Source: Bacteroidota bacterium | GTDB lineage: Bacteria; Bacteroidota; Bacteroidia; Cytophagales; UBA9547 | Direction of reading: 5' to 3' | Assembly: GCA_004293915.1 (NCBI GenBank) | Contig: RDZG01000073.1 | Location: forward strand, 1 to 64,000 | Length of the DNA: 64,000 nt | Shown here: positions 8,539 through 17,142 of the stretch, piece after piece | Layout: every line of letters begins with the position of its first letter | Numbering within the stretch: the stretch's first letter is position 1 | Made by a program: the position numbers and the translations under genes | Notes under the pieces: generated by a model | Told to the model about the DNA's origin: nothing | Database searches by the model: none | The model's input: the letters and a program-made list of their open reading frames with translations, nothing else

Positions 8539-8901
8539 ATGAGATTTAACGAAATTTACGACCGAATTTTACCACTTTGGGGAAATAATATCAATTTTTC
8601 TGATGCAGAAATCACAGATACAAACACAGTTTTTACTGATGATAATTTTTTTTCTAAAAAAATGGAAAAAAAATGGGATCAAGTACAAGAAATTGTTGGA
8701 GAAGATGACACCTATGGCGATTTGATGGTCTGGACAATGTATCAGGTTTTTCAATCGCATGCAGCAAAACTTTGTAATCAAAAAATAGATTATTTTAAAA
8801 CTTCAACTATAAATCCTTCCGAAGTGGAGGAATTATATTTCGATAATTTACATCACGAAAGTTGGGAAGAAGAATTGGCTGGATACGAAAGAAATAAATA
8901 A
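8539..8901 (+). CDS. Hypothetical protein, 120 aa
   Basis: A soluble acidic protein with no signal peptide or membrane segment and no recognised family. It is rich in Asp, Glu, Trp and Tyr (for example DTYGDLMVWTMYQVFQSHA and HHESWEEELAGYERNK) and predicted to be mainly helical. It lies 6 bp after the outer-membrane protein gene, ends just before a strong terminator, and is therefore probably the last gene of the ugd transcript. Confidence 0.65.
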   Translation: MRFNEIYDRILPLWGNNINFSDAEITDTNTVFTDDNFFSKKMEKKWDQVQEIVGEDDTYGDLMVWTMYQVFQSHAAKLCNQKIDYFKTSTINPSEVEELYFDNLHHESWEEELAGYERNK

Positions 8902-8902
8902 T

Positions 8903-8935
8903 AAAAAAGCCTCAAATTTATTTTGAGGCTTTTTT
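8903..8935. terminator. Bidirectional Rho-independent terminator
   Basis: AAAAAAGCCTCAAA pairs with TTTTGAGGCTTTTTT around a short TTTA loop. A-runs and T-runs on both sides allow it to serve the plus-strand ugd operon and the convergent minus-strand gene ending at 8937. Confidence 0.85.
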
Positions 8936-8936
8936 A

Positions 8937-9929
8937 TTAAAACAACCAATTTAGTGGATCTCGATAAACTACATTTTGTGGTTGATTTGTTCCATAAGCT
9001 ACTCCAACTTCACGATAAGCTTCGATTCTGCGTTTTTCCAAATCAATATTTGCATCAAATTGACGTAATTTAAAGTCCCACTCGCGTTGGTCTAATTTCA
9101 GCATTCTTGCACTAATCGTTTTTGTAAGTTCTTCGGCTTCTTTGTAACAAGCCGCTTCTGGATCTATTTTGCCTAAGAATTCTGCTGCTTTATCTGCACC
9201 TTTTTGATTTGGACTCGCATTCCAAGCATTTCGAGCATTCATCAGATTTATTTTGCATTCTCTATCAATAAATTTCTTAAATATTGGACCAGCAGCAGCT
9301 AAAGATTGTGTGTAGCAATCTTTACAAACTTCAGGAACACTTATTAAAGTAGCTATGGCTAGATCAAATTTTCGTTGTTGGCTCAATGCATTTGCCTGTT
9401 GAATAATAAAATCGCAACGTGTATTGTAATACTCCAAAATTTTAGTTTTGCTTTCAGCCAAAAACTGTTGCAATTCAGCATTTTTAGGATTTATATTTCG
9501 CAACGCACTTATATATGCTTTCATTTCGGTTTGTCCAACGCCTTTTGCTGTAAAATTAAATGTACCCAAATTTGTTTTGGTCTGAAAATCAGCTACATAA
9601 AAAGTTACATCTAAGTCAATTGCCGACATAGTCGGAGCCGAAGAGATTACGTTTTTATCGTTTTCTATAACATTTGCCGTAATTATAAATCGAGGATCAG
9701 CAGTTGAGCCACCAAGTCCATTTTGAGTTGCTATTTGTCCCAATTTATTTTTCATAATATTGCCACAACCTTCGGGTAAATTGCTACTTACTCTATCAGG
9801 CAATACACTTGTTAGCACTATTCGACCAGCATCATCGAGTTTTTTTGAAGTGTTTTGAGCATTTGTACTTGTAAAAAAGCTTATCAAAGAGGTTGAAAGC
9901 AATAATTTTAATCCAAATTTCCTGTTCAT
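8937..9929 (-). CDS. Hypothetical secreted protein, 330 aa
   Basis: The N-terminal signal peptide (LKLLLSTSLISFFTSTNAQ) predicts export. Residues 30-150 (GRIVLTSVLPDR...LDVTFYVADFQTKTNLGTFNFTAKGVG) read like a periplasmic domain that evaluates a small-molecule or partner-response function, loosely recalling CsgG- or LPP20-type domains. The C-terminal half is helical and contains repeated Cys residues (CKDCY, RECK, EAACYKE) and a charged coiled-coil segment near residues 285-310. No firm family is recognised. It is transcribed alone, divergently from the PhoD-like gene, and shares the terminator at 8903-8935. Confidence 0.65.
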   Translation of the reverse strand: MNRKFGLKLLLSTSLISFFTSTNAQNTSKKLDDAGRIVLTSVLPDRVSSNLPEGCGNIMKNKLGQIATQNGLGGSTADPRFIITANVIENDKNVISSAPTMSAIDLDVTFYVADFQTKTNLGTFNFTAKGVGQTEMKAYISALRNINPKNAELQQFLAESKTKILEYYNTRCDFIIQQANALSQQRKFDLAIATLISVPEVCKDCYTQSLAAAGPIFKKFIDRECKINLMNARNAWNASPNQKGADKAAEFLGKIDPEAACYKEAEELTKTISARMLKLDQREWDFKLRQFDANIDLEKRRIEAYREVGVAYGTNQPQNVVYRDPLNWLF

Positions 9930-9979
9930 TTCTAATTGTTTATGTAATTTTATAACGTTTTAACCTATTAAATTATTAT

Positions 9980-11308
9980 ATGAAAAATATTAAAACATTA
10001 TTCTATACGTTAATGGCAATAATAGTTTCGTTTTCTGATATATATTCCCAAAATATTCAATCTGGACCTATGCTTGGCTATTCAGAAATGCGAGAGGTTT
10101 TAATTTGGATTCAAACCAAAAGTGAATCAAAAGTTAAAATAAAATATTGGATAAAAACAGCAGTTGGCGAAAGCTTTTTTACGGATGAGTATGTTACAAA
10201 AAAAGAAAATGGCTTTGTTGCAAAGTGCGTTGCCGACAAAGTTTTGCCTAGTAATATATATGATTATCAAGTATTTATAAATGAAAAGCAAGAGAAAATA
10301 GCTTATTCACTATCGTTTCAGTCTAAAGCACTTTGGCAATACCGTACAGATGCTCCCGATTTTAAATTCACATTTGGAAGTTGTGCATTTATAAATGAAG
10401 AACGATTCGATAGACCTGGAAATCCTTATGGAGGTGAATATGAAATATACAATACTATTTATGAAAAGAAACCAGATTTTATGCTTTGGACTGGTGATAA
10501 TTTATATTTGAGAGAACCAGATTGGGACACAAGAACTGGAATTTTGCACCGCTACACACACGCTCGCTCGCTCAAAGAATTGCAGCCGCTTTTAGGCTCA
10601 ACACACAATTATGCCATTTGGGATGATCATGATTTTGGTCCAAACGACTCAGATAGAGGATTTTATAATAAAGAAACTACAACTGAAATTTTTAAGCTTT
10701 TTTGGGGAAATAATACGTATGGTGCAGCTGGATTAAAAGGCACAACTTCGCAATTTGCTTGGAGCGATTGTGAGTTTTTTTTATTGGATGATAGATATTA
10801 TCGGTCGCCAAACAACAGAAAATCAACACCGTGTACCATTTTAGGCGAAGACCAAAAACAATGGTTGATTGATGCTTTGAGTTTTAGTAAAGCCACTTTT
10901 AAATTTGTGGTTGTAGGAAGTCAGTTTTTAACTTCGGCTGCCACAAAAGAAAATTTTATAAATTGCACCACAGAGCGTGATTTTATTCTCAAAACCATTG
11001 CAGATGAACGCATTACAGGCGTAGTTTTTATTACTGGCGACAGACATCATACCGAAGTTTCTAAATTAGACAGACCTCAATATCCATTGTATGATTTTAC
11101 TGTTTCGCCACTTGGTTCTTCGCCAAACAAAGGAGCTGGTAAAGAAATCAACTTTTATCGAATTCCAGAATCGTTAGTTATGGAGCGTAATTTTGGACAG
11201 ATCGAAGTTTCAGGAAAAAAAGAAGATCGAAAACTGAAATTATCCATTTTTAATGTGAAAGGCGAAGAAAAATATAGTTTAACCATTCAAGCTAAAGATT
11301 TAAAATAA
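9980..11308 (+). CDS. PhoD-like alkaline phosphatase family protein
   Basis: A 442-aa exported metallophosphoesterase; PhoD enzymes hydrolyse phosphate mono- and diesters outside the cytoplasm using Ca2+ and Fe3+. A signal peptide (about residues 1-24) precedes a PhoD_N-like beta domain (about 30-115) and the catalytic domain. Metal-ligand motifs visible are FGSCAF, WTGDNLYLREPDWD, WDDHDFGPNDSD, VGSQF and FITGDRHHTEVS. It is the first gene of an apparent three-gene unit with a small secreted protein and crtD: the next gene starts directly after its stop codon. The substrate is unknown. No Pho box was identified. Confidence 0.9.
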   Translation: MKNIKTLFYTLMAIIVSFSDIYSQNIQSGPMLGYSEMREVLIWIQTKSESKVKIKYWIKTAVGESFFTDEYVTKKENGFVAKCVADKVLPSNIYDYQVFINEKQEKIAYSLSFQSKALWQYRTDAPDFKFTFGSCAFINEERFDRPGNPYGGEYEIYNTIYEKKPDFMLWTGDNLYLREPDWDTRTGILHRYTHARSLKELQPLLGSTHNYAIWDDHDFGPNDSDRGFYNKETTTEIFKLFWGNNTYGAAGLKGTTSQFAWSDCEFFLLDDRYYRSPNNRKSTPCTILGEDQKQWLIDALSFSKATFKFVVVGSQFLTSAATKENFINCTTERDFILKTIADERITGVVFITGDRHHTEVSKLDRPQYPLYDFTVSPLGSSPNKGAGKEINFYRIPESLVMERNFGQIEVSGKKEDRKLKLSIFNVKGEEKYSLTIQAKDLK

Positions 11309-11662
11309 TTGAAAAAGTATGTTCTTTTTTTTATACTTTTTACTGTTCAATATATTCATTCACAAGGTTTTGAGAAAAAGTATTGTTATGTAGAAGTCAA
11401 TTTTAATTTGACAAATATACAATTATTTACACAAAAAATAACGTGTATAACTCAAGAATCTAATTTTTACGAATCAATAAATGTACAAGCCAATCCGATT
11501 GATTCTGTATTTAATTTTACACATTATTTCAAAATCGGAAAAAAACGAAAACTAAAAAAGTTTAATTCGGTTCATATTATGCTCCAGTTTTATGACAAAA
11601 ACGAAACTTTGCTCGAAACTATAAATGGAGAAATTCTAAAATCAGATTGGGAGTGCAAATGA
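11309..11662 (+). CDS. Hypothetical small secreted protein with a TTG start
   Basis: A 117-aa protein that begins with TTG in the base directly after the stop of the phosphatase gene and ends in an ATGA overlap with crtD. That points to translational coupling. The first 18 residues form a clear signal peptide (KKYVLFFILFTVQYIHSQ), which supports the TTG start. The mature part is a predicted beta-rich domain with no recognised family. Neither neighbour reveals its function. Confidence 0.68.
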   Translation: MKKYVLFFILFTVQYIHSQGFEKKYCYVEVNFNLTNIQLFTQKITCITQESNFYESINVQANPIDSVFNFTHYFKIGKKRKLKKFNSVHIMLQFYDKNETLLETINGEILKSDWECK

Positions 11663-13146
11663 ACAATAAAACAGAAAAAAAAGCCATAATTATAGGTGCA
11701 GGCATTGCAGGAATTGCTGCCGCATTACGACTAAAAAAACAAGGATTTGAGGTAACTGTTTTTGAATCAGCCGCTACTTTTGGTGGTAAAATAAAAGAAT
11801 ATTGTTGGCAAAATTTTAGATTTGATACTGGTCCAAGTTTGTTTACTTTGCCTCATTTGGTTGATGAACTTTTTGAATTGTTTGATAAAAATCCTCGCAA
11901 GTATTTCACATACAGTCAATTGCCATTGGTAACAAAATATTTTTATACAGATGATTTGGTAATTGAATCTTTTTCTGATGCCAAAAAATTTGCTATCGAA
12001 GCAGAAACTAAAACTAAAGTAAAAGCTAAAACTGTTTTGCGGTTTTTAGAAATGCAAAAGAAAACATACAATCTTTTAGCACCCATTTTTTTAGAAAATC
12101 CGATTCATATATTTTCAAGATTGTTAAAATGGAAAAATGTCCCGGCATTAATTCATGTTTCAAATCCTCGATTTTTATTTTCGCTACATCGTGTAAATCA
12201 GCGATTTTTTAAAAACGATTATTTGGTAAAATTATTTAATCGATATGGCACGTATAATGGTTCAAATCCATATAAAATGCCATCACTTTTTAATATTATT
12301 TCGCATTTGGAACATAATGTTGGAGCCTATTTGCCTGAAAATGGCATTTTCACAATTCCTAAAAGTTTGTATCAATTGGCACAAGAACAAGGAATAAACT
12401 TTAGATTTGATAGTTTTGTAGATGAGATTATTGTTGAAAATAATAGTGCAAAAGGCATAAAATCTTGTGGAGAAAGTTATTTTGCCGATGTGGTTTTGAG
12501 TAATATGGATGCGAATTTTACTTATCAAAAACTTTTGAAAACTAAAAAACCGCCAAAAATATATCTCGAAAACGAAAAAAGCACTTCTGCACTCATTTTT
12601 CATTGGGCAATAAAAGGCAATTTTGAGCAACTTGATGTGCATAATATTCTTTTTGCCGCAGATTATAAAGCAGAATTTGAGCATTTATTTGGTAAAAAAA
12701 TAACTTTTTCTGATCCTACAATTTATATTTATGTTAGTTCAAAAACTGTGCCAACCGATGCTCCTTCAGGATACGAAAATTGGTTTGTGATGATAAATAT
12801 GCCAAATTTATCATCCACTCAAAATCAAGAAAATCTCATTGAAAATACAAAAAATATAATTCTTAAAAAAATAAATAAGTTTTTAAAAACCGACATTGAA
12901 AAACATATTATTCATGAAAATATTACTACACCTATTGATTTACAAAATACCACACATTCTTACTTAGGAAGTTTATATGGAGGCAGCAGCAATAGTATAC
13001 TTTCTGCTTTTTTTAGACATCCAAATTTTAGTAAAATAGAGAATTTATACTTTTGTGGCGGCACTGTGCATCCAGGAGGAGGAATACCTTTATGTCTTTT
13101 ATCAGCAAAGATTGCAACTGATTTAGTAAAACAAAAAACGCCTTAA
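11659..13146 (+). CDS. crtD: CrtD-type carotenoid desaturase (1-hydroxycarotenoid 3,4-desaturase)
   Basis: An FAD-dependent desaturase of the CrtI family, 495 aa. CrtD enzymes introduce the 3,4 double bond in 1-hydroxycarotenoids on the route to saproxanthin- or myxol-like pigments of Bacteroidota. The N-terminal dinucleotide motif GAGIAGIAAALRL starts at about residue 13, followed by the FDTGPSLFTLPHLVDELFEL segment characteristic of CrtD rather than phytoene desaturase. The C-terminal FAD segment reads YFCGGTVHPGGGIPL. The frame continues four codons upstream, but the ATG at 11659 forms an ATGA overlap with the preceding gene and gives the conserved start. No other carotenoid gene is in the window. 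Assignment versus CrtI rests on recollection of family sequences. Confidence 0.82.
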   Translation: MNNKTEKKAIIIGAGIAGIAAALRLKKQGFEVTVFESAATFGGKIKEYCWQNFRFDTGPSLFTLPHLVDELFELFDKNPRKYFTYSQLPLVTKYFYTDDLVIESFSDAKKFAIEAETKTKVKAKTVLRFLEMQKKTYNLLAPIFLENPIHIFSRLLKWKNVPALIHVSNPRFLFSLHRVNQRFFKNDYLVKLFNRYGTYNGSNPYKMPSLFNIISHLEHNVGAYLPENGIFTIPKSLYQLAQEQGINFRFDSFVDEIIVENNSAKGIKSCGESYFADVVLSNMDANFTYQKLLKTKKPPKIYLENEKSTSALIFHWAIKGNFEQLDVHNILFAADYKAEFEHLFGKKITFSDPTIYIYVSSKTVPTDAPSGYENWFVMINMPNLSSTQNQENLIENTKNIILKKINKFLKTDIEKHIIHENITTPIDLQNTTHSYLGSLYGGSSNSILSAFFRHPNFSKIENLYFCGGTVHPGGGIPLCLLSAKIATDLVKQKTP

Positions 13147-13168
13147 TTTTTATATTAAGGCGTTTTTT
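13133..13168. terminator. Bidirectional terminator overlapping the crtD stop codon
   Basis: AAAAAACGCCTTAA pairs with TTAAGGCGTTTTTT around a short AT loop. The left arm contains the crtD stop codon, and the convergent lipoprotein gene ends 4 bp further on. Confidence 0.85.
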
Positions 13169-13171
13169 TGA

Positions 13172-13387
13172 TTAATCCATTTTAGAACCTTCTAGTTTAT
13201 CTTCTATTTTTACTTCTGCATTAATCGCATCTTTAATTAAAGTATTGTGATCTTGACGAAGTTGTTCATGGTCTTTGCGAAGTTGCTCATGATCTTCTCT
13301 AAGTTTTTTCAAATCTTCTTGAACTTTTGGGTTGCTACATGCGAAAACAGCAATTGAAATTGCAACAGAATAAAGTATCTTTTTCAT
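13172..13387 (-). CDS. Small coiled-coil lipoprotein, 71 aa
   Basis: A lipoprotein signal peptide ends in the lipobox VFAC (Cys at about residue 17). The rest is one helix with a near-perfect heptad repeat (LREDHEQ, LRKDHEQ, LRQDHNT) and a charged tail ending in KMD. By architecture it resembles Lpp-like murein lipoproteins: an acylated N-terminus, a coiled-coil stalk and a C-terminal Lys. No homology to Lpp is claimed. It converges on crtD with a shared terminator and appears monocistronic. Gene length and codon structure are clean. Confidence 0.75.
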   Translation of the reverse strand: MKKILYSVAISIAVFACSNPKVQEDLKKLREDHEQLRKDHEQLRQDHNTLIKDAINAEVKIEDKLEGSKMD

Positions 13388-13522
13388 ATAATTTGTTTTT
13401 TAATTTATCAAATTTATCCATTACAAGTCCTATTGCAAAATTTAACGTCTTAAATTCTAATTAAAAAAAACCTTTTTGATGATTTTCGGATTATCAACTA
13501 GTTTTATGGCAAAATAAAATAA

Positions 13523-14107
13523 ATGAAACTGCGATTAGATATTTCAGAACCCACTCCAAAAGCTTGGATAGAAGCTGTTTTGGCTGATTTTCCAACATTT
13601 TTGCAAGATCATGCCAATAATGAACGTAAAGTTTCGAGTGTAGCAATGAGTTTTGTGGCAAAATATCCAGATAGAGTCGAAATTATAGATGAACTAATCG
13701 AAACCGCTATCGAAGAGCTAGAGCATTTTAGAGAAGCTTATCAATTAATGCACAAAAGAGGCATAAAATTGACACACGAAATCGAAGAAGATTTATATAT
13801 GAAAGAACTAATAGCTTTGGCTCGAAACGGCAGAGATGAACGTTTTTTAGACCGATTAATCATTGCTTCACTTGTAGAATGTCGTGGTGCTGAGCGTTTT
13901 AAGTTAGTTTATGAACACATTGAAGATACCGAATTTAAAACTTTTTATCATAAACTTTGGGCAAGCGAAGCCAAACATAGCGAAGTATATGTGAAATTAG
14001 CGTTGAACTATTTTTCAGAATCAATAGTTTATCAAAGACTTAAAGAATTGACAGATGCTGAAGCAAAAATCATGCTCAAACAGCCTTTTACCGCAAAAAT
14101 GCACTAA
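13523..14107 (+). CDS. miaE: tRNA-(ms2io6A)-hydroxylase
   Basis: A 194-aa diiron monooxygenase that hydroxylates the isopentenyl group of ms2i6A37 in tRNAs reading UNN codons. The ferritin-like four-helix core shows the ligand pairs: E65 and H68 region in AIEELEHFREAY, E119/E124 region in LVECRGAERF, and E149/H152 in SEAKHSEVY. Length and spacing match MiaE. It begins a run of tightly spaced plus-strand genes (2 bp to the next). Only the final step of the pathway is here; miaA and miaB are not in the window. Confidence 0.93.
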   Translation: MKLRLDISEPTPKAWIEAVLADFPTFLQDHANNERKVSSVAMSFVAKYPDRVEIIDELIETAIEELEHFREAYQLMHKRGIKLTHEIEEDLYMKELIALARNGRDERFLDRLIIASLVECRGAERFKLVYEHIEDTEFKTFYHKLWASEAKHSEVYVKLALNYFSESIVYQRLKELTDAEAKIMLKQPFTAKMH

Positions 14108-14109
14108 AA

Positions 14110-15303
14110 ATGAAAAAACAAAACATTAAAAAATATCAGTCTGAATTTGAATTATTTGATAGAAAATTAAAATGTATTTTTTCACAAGAATTTGCTTTTT
14201 TTGATACTTATAAATCTTCTGAAGTTGTTCAAAATAACAAAAAATGGATAGATGAAATCAAACTAACTAGCACTTTTCAGGAAACTTATTTCATTGTAAT
14301 TGAAGAAAAAAACGCTCCTATACTTTTTTCGTCTTTTCATGTTGTGAAATTAAATGCTAAGAATCTGAGTAAAAACGAACAATCAAGTGTTACAAATATT
14401 GTTTCGAGCCTTTTTTTTATGCTTAATAAACCCAATTTATTAATTTTAGGAAATATTTTTAGAACAGAATCGCCACAGTTTATTTGCTCAAATGAACATC
14501 ATACAATAGCATTTGAAATAGTGCTGAAAGCCAGTGTTTTATTTTCTAAAAAAATCAATCCTACACTTTTGGTTTTGAAAGAAATTCCAAAAAATGAACA
14601 TACATTTTTTGCAATCAAAAACAATGATTTTTCGAGCAAAATTGCCGACCCAACTATGGAACTCAATATTTTGCCCGAATGGCAAACTTTATTTGATTAT
14701 GAACAGGCTATAACTCGAAAATATGCCGCTCGCATGCAAAAAATACTTGCTCAAAGAGAAAATTTCGATTGCATCGAGCTTAATTTTGAACAAATAATCG
14801 AACTGACATCTGAAACTCATGCACTATATAAATCCACTTTGCAAGACCAAGAAATTGTTTTGAACGAAGTAAATCCGAATTATTGGGCAGGGTTAAAAAA
14901 TATTCATCAACACGATTTTAAACTTTTTGGCATTTTTATAAAATCAAAGTTGGTGGCTTTTTATACCACTTTTGAAGATGCCGAATCACTAGAATTATAT
15001 TATGTAGGCTTTGATAATTTGGCAAATCAAAAACATCAACTCTATTTTAATATATTGTTTTATGGAATTGAAATGGCTATTTCGAGCCATAAAAAAACAT
15101 TAAAACTTGGCAGAACCGCTTGGGACGCAAAATACAGTTTGGGTGCTGTAGCCAAGCCAAACGAAATTCATTTAAAAGCTATCTGCCTGAAAGGCAAAAT
15201 GTTAGATGGCATAATTTCGTGTAGCAAACATCTTGCAAAACCTCAAATTATCAATCGAAATCCTTTTAGAAAAAACACAACGTTACAATATTCGGATATT
15301 TAA
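14110..15303 (+). CDS. FemAB/BioF2-type GNAT-like protein, 397 aa
   Basis: Probably an acyltransferase with the double-GNAT fold of the peptidoglycan-bridge/BioF2 group (Acetyltransf_6-like). The N-terminal half is poorly conserved. The C-terminal half contains an acyl-CoA-type segment (LFGIFIKSKLVAFYTTF, ELYYVGFD) and the motif LKLGRTAWDAKYSLGAVAKP near residue 340, which matches the conserved R-T-x-x-x-K-x-x-L-G pattern of this group. There is no signal peptide, so it is cytoplasmic. It starts 2 bp after miaE and is followed by a PASTA protein, a context compatible with envelope synthesis. The substrate is unknown. Confidence 0.62.
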   Translation: MKKQNIKKYQSEFELFDRKLKCIFSQEFAFFDTYKSSEVVQNNKKWIDEIKLTSTFQETYFIVIEEKNAPILFSSFHVVKLNAKNLSKNEQSSVTNIVSSLFFMLNKPNLLILGNIFRTESPQFICSNEHHTIAFEIVLKASVLFSKKINPTLLVLKEIPKNEHTFFAIKNNDFSSKIADPTMELNILPEWQTLFDYEQAITRKYAARMQKILAQRENFDCIELNFEQIIELTSETHALYKSTLQDQEIVLNEVNPNYWAGLKNIHQHDFKLFGIFIKSKLVAFYTTFEDAESLELYYVGFDNLANQKHQLYFNILFYGIEMAISSHKKTLKLGRTAWDAKYSLGAVAKPNEIHLKAICLKGKMLDGIISCSKHLAKPQIINRNPFRKNTTLQYSDI

Positions 15304-15343
15304 AAAAAAAGTACGTATTTCGTGATAAATAAAAACGTGTGCT

Positions 15344-16114
15344 GTGCCATCCACAAAAACTTTTAAAGATTTTCTTATTCATATTTCCATAATTACAATT
15401 GTTTTTTTGTTTTTAGGGTACTTATTTTTTTATATTTATTTGCCCAGTGTTACACATCATGACGAAGCCATTTTAGTTCCTGATTTAAAAGGGCAAACCA
15501 TTGAAAAATCTATAGAATTTATAGAAAAACAAGACTTGCAATATAAAATTTTTGATAGCACATATGTACCAGGCTCACGCTCATCAACAGTTATCAATCA
15601 GTTTCCAAAAGCTGGCGAAAAAGTAAAATCTAATCGAACAATATACCTCACAATCAACACTATAAATCCGCCAGAAATTAATATGCCAAACTTAATTGGT
15701 GTATCGTATAAATCAGCAGAAATGACAATTAAAAGTTTTGGGCTTGTTTTAGGCGAAGTAAAATACAAAGCTGGCTCAAGCCAAGGTGCTGTTTTGGGTC
15801 AGTTTAATTCTGATAATACAAACTTAGAAAATGGCAAAGTAATAAAAAAAGGTACAGTAATTAACTTGCTGGTTAGCAGTGGATTAGGTGCAGAAGAAAT
15901 TACTTTACCCAACGTTACAGGCTATAGCTTATCGGAAGCTCAACGGATAATTCAAAATTTAGGTTTAGAAGTTGGCAGTGTGGTTTATGACGACAATTCT
16001 GGGCAAAATATTGGTATGGTTTTCAAACAAAAACCTTCAAATTTGAGCATTGATAGTACAGTAAAAGTAAAATCAGGCGAAATTATTGACTTATGGATTT
16101 CTGGTTCAAAATAA
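15344..16114 (+). CDS. Membrane-anchored PASTA-domain protein
   Basis: A 256-aa protein starting with GTG. A short cytoplasmic N-terminus precedes one transmembrane helix (about residues 12-32), followed by three PASTA domains (about 42-108, 110-182 and 185-254). Each PASTA begins with a V/M-P-x-L/V-x-G-x-(S) motif: VPDLKGQTIEKS, MPNLIGVSYKSA and LPNVTGYSLSEA. PASTA domains bind muropeptides or beta-lactams in other proteins, and there is no kinase or transpeptidase domain here. In relatives a similar gene usually precedes an rluD-like gene; here a glycosyltransferase frame begins inside its last 29 bp, which suggests a rearranged junction. Confidence 0.88.
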   Translation: MPSTKTFKDFLIHISIITIVFLFLGYLFFYIYLPSVTHHDEAILVPDLKGQTIEKSIEFIEKQDLQYKIFDSTYVPGSRSSTVINQFPKAGEKVKSNRTIYLTINTINPPEINMPNLIGVSYKSAEMTIKSFGLVLGEVKYKAGSSQGAVLGQFNSDNTNLENGKVIKKGTVINLLVSSGLGAEEITLPNVTGYSLSEAQRIIQNLGLEVGSVVYDDNSGQNIGMVFKQKPSNLSIDSTVKVKSGEIIDLWISGSK

Positions 16115-17129
16115 TTTTGGATTTCATTCAAACCAACTAGGAATTAGAGGAACAGAAGTTGCACTTTATGATTATGCAAAATATAATATTGAATTACTTC
16201 AAAATGAATCAATAATTTTTTCTCCTCAAAATAATAATCACGATTTTGAAATTATTGATAAGTTTAAAAAAAAATTTAAAGTAGTTTTTTATGAAGGACT
16301 TTCTGACTTAGAAAAAAAATTAACAGATGAAAAAATTACTATTTTTTATGCTATTAAATCTGGACATAATGATTATTTGTTGCCCAATAATGTAAGAAAT
16401 TGTGTACACGCAGTTTTTAAATCTAAAGAAATTCATGGAGATAGGTTTGCATATATATCGGAATGGCTATCAAATGAGATGAGTAGTGGATTGACACCTT
16501 TTGTGCCACATATTGTAGAACTTGGTTTTACAGAAAATAATTTAAAGTCGAAATTCAATATTAAAGAAAATGACATAGTTATTGGCAGACATGGTGGTTA
16601 TGATACTTTTGATATATACTTTGCAAAAAAAAACGTGTATGAAATAGCTAAACAATATTCAAACATACATTTTTTGTTTTTAAATACTGAAAATTTCTTA
16701 CTTTCAAAAAGTTACTATAAAAGCAAAATTGTTAATAAATTATTAGGTTCCATTTTATTTCCTGAAAACGTATTACCTAATATTCATTTTCTCGATAAAA
16801 CATCAGATTTGGATTTTAAAACAATGTTTATAAATAGTTGTGATGCTATGCTTCATGCAAGAATGCAAGGAGAAACGTTTGGAATTAGTTGTGGAGAATT
16901 TTCTGTAAAAAACAAACCAGTAATTACTTGTAATGCGGATTTTATTTCTGATAGATGTCATATTTCTATTTTAGGAAGTAAAGGAATATATTATAATGAC
17001 TCGCATTCACTTAAAAAAGCAATTTTATCAATTAATAAAAATACCACTCAAAATAATTATGATGCATACTCTCATTGTTTTAATAAAGTAGTAGTAATGA
17101 AAAAATTTAAAGAAATATTTTTAGACTAA
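16086..17129 (+). CDS. GT-B type glycosyltransferase without a canonical start codon
   Basis: A 347-aa (maximum) protein resembling GT-B (family 4-like) transferases: the N-terminal GFHSNQLGIRGTEVALYDYAKYN segment (GTEV loop binds donor), a central IGRHGGYDTFDIYFA linker and a C-terminal donor-site segment (MLHARMQGETFGISCGEF, with the E-x7-E-like pattern). The conserved start of such proteins falls at about 16113, but no ATG or GTG is available in frame there. The first usable codons are TTG at 16086 or CTG at 16101, both inside the PASTA gene. It is 13 bp upstream of an ABC exporter and forms a surface-glycan cassette with it. Start codon and intactness of the N-terminus are uncertain. Confidence 0.75.
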   Translation: MTYGFLVQNNFGFHSNQLGIRGTEVALYDYAKYNIELLQNESIIFSPQNNNHDFEIIDKFKKKFKVVFYEGLSDLEKKLTDEKITIFYAIKSGHNDYLLPNNVRNCVHAVFKSKEIHGDRFAYISEWLSNEMSSGLTPFVPHIVELGFTENNLKSKFNIKENDIVIGRHGGYDTFDIYFAKKNVYEIAKQYSNIHFLFLNTENFLLSKSYYKSKIVNKLLGSILFPENVLPNIHFLDKTSDLDFKTMFINSCDAMLHARMQGETFGISCGEFSVKNKPVITCNADFISDRCHISILGSKGIYYNDSHSLKKAILSINKNTTQNNYDAYSHCFNKVVVMKKFKEIFLD

Positions 17130-17142
17130 ATTATTATATAAA

